A DNA stretch of 64,000 nucleotides. Origin: Billgrantia endophytica. Its GTDB lineage: Bacteria; Pseudomonadota; Gammaproteobacteria; Pseudomonadales; Halomonadaceae. The stretch covers positions 1-64,000 of the forward strand of contig NZ_PNRF01000031.1 in NCBI RefSeq assembly GCF_002879615.1, given 5' to 3'. A model generated the notes under the pieces. That model was given only the letters and a program-made list of their open reading frames with translations, ran no database searches and had not been told where the DNA came from. A program made the position numbers and the translations under genes. How positions within the stretch are numbered: the stretch's first letter is position 1; each line of letters starts with the position of its first letter. Positions 63,484 through 64,000 of this stretch are shown here, piece after piece.

Positions 63484-64000
63484 TCAATCCAGGCCAAGCT
63501 GATGATAAAAGCGCTCCAGCTGTTCGGGCGTGAAGCGTGCTTCACGCAGCGACTTCAGGTGTGGACCAAATGATTCATATATCTCGTCACCATATCTGAG
63601 CATGATTTCAGCCATGTAATAATCATGTCGTATCAACGATTCAGCCGTGGTAACGATAGGCTGGTTACGAGTATAGGAAGCAAACACCTTACCCTGCACA
63701 TTGGCGGTCAGCAGTTGTTCATGATCCACCGTAATCGTGAAGAGATTATCGGCGGTACCGATCGTCTTTCCATTTCCTTCGTGAAGATATATCTTGACAT
63801 TGTCCGAATAACGGAATTCGTCAGCATCTTCGCCGAAAAGAATGATGAAAATCTCAACGCCAGAATGGGCCATGCTTCGCAGGACTTCTTCGTGACGCCT
63901 AAGCACCTGGTCCTGTGCCTTGATCCAGATACTCTCTTTCGCGCTAAGTACGACCTGCTTGATGCGTTCATCCACGGCCGGTTCGCCGGAAATGGTCCAG
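63484..64000 (-). CDS. TrmB-type transcriptional regulator, C-terminal part (runs off the window)
   Basis: The frame is open to the right edge, so the N-terminal DNA-binding domain lies outside. The visible 170 residues (WTISGEPAVDERIKQVVLSA, KESIWIKAQDQVLRRHEEVL, SGVEIFIILFGED, NLFTITVDHEQLL, then TTAESLIRHDYYMAEIMLRY) match the effector part of TrmB-like regulators with a phospholipase-D-like fold. It converges with the hydrolase gene and is the only regulator near the TctCBA/CoA-ligase cluster. Confidence 0.75.
   Translation of the reverse strand, partial: WTISGEPAVDERIKQVVLSAKESIWIKAQDQVLRRHEEVLRSMAHSGVEIFIILFGEDADEFRYSDNVKIYLHEGNGKTIGTADNLFTITVDHEQLLTANVQGKVFASYTRNQPIVTTAESLIRHDYYMAEIMLRYGDEIYESFGPHLKSLREARFTPEQLERFYHQLGLD

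Overview
The window looks like a chromosomal segment of a high-GC gammaproteobacterium, most probably a member of the Halomonadaceae (Halomonas-like). The long E. coli-type QueF, the YadG/YadH exporter, a Csu-type pilus operon, many TRAP/ABC/TTT uptake systems for small organic acids and intergenic REP-type palindromes all fit. The genus is an inference from gene content. No ribosomal RNA gene is present to confirm it.

Layout. (1) 1-5.1 kb: a segment bounded by copies of the 3' end of tRNA-Gly. It holds a short-chain PHA depolymerase, a Crp/Fnr regulator, a 24-residue membrane miniprotein on the minus strand, a polyamine-type acetyltransferase and an acetylpolyamine-amidohydrolase/HDAC-like enzyme, followed by intact tRNA-Glu and tRNA-Gly. 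(2) 5.3-9.97 kb: a lower-GC accessory region with an rsuA remnant, a run of unfamiliar proteins of which at least two share a motif, a truncated ABC-exporter ATPase and a fragment that resembles an ICE gene. (3) 9.97-17.7 kb: a complete Csu-type chaperone-usher pilus operon on the minus strand with five SCPU-domain subunits, then an AraC regulator and a tRNA-Gly 3'-end fragment. (4) 18.2-22.2 kb: core genes (yadG-yadH-queF, nitroreductase, thioesterase, tRNA-Ser). (5) 22.2-27.7 kb: a deleted IS4-family element that cuts a TetR gene, then SDR, aldo/keto reductase, LysR, SDR and TetR genes. (6) 28-35.2 kb: an operon for uptake and hydrolysis of a guanidino or ureido compound (polar amino acid ABC transporter, DUF1989 protein, carbamoyl-amino-acid hydrolase, ureohydrolase) with a divergent LysR gene. 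(7) 35.3-42.5 kb: a TRAP transporter, RidA and two amidases, with a divergent FadR-type regulator. (8) 42.4-51.8 kb: a roughly 9.1 kb insertion bracketed by a 162-bp direct repeat. It carries an IS110-family fragment, a UTRA GntR repressor with a perfect 20-bp operator palindrome, a TAXI-TRAP transporter, two fumarase/aspartase-superfamily lyases and a D-tartrate dehydratase. (9) 51.9-53.7 kb: a TSUP permease, REP elements and small genes. (10) 53.8-64 kb: TctCBA transporter genes, and divergent from them an enolase-superfamily enzyme, a lone acyl-CoA carboxyltransferase, an ADP-forming acyl-CoA ligase and an alpha/beta hydrolase, closed by a TrmB-type regulator that runs off the end.

Taken together the window is mainly a series of catabolic modules, each with its own transporter and regulator, inserted between core genes at tRNA genes and REP elements. 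The best candidates for new biology are the tartrate-type island, the TTT/CoA-ligase/carboxyltransferase cluster that lacks a biotin carboxylase, and the accessory gene run at 5.9-9.5 kb.
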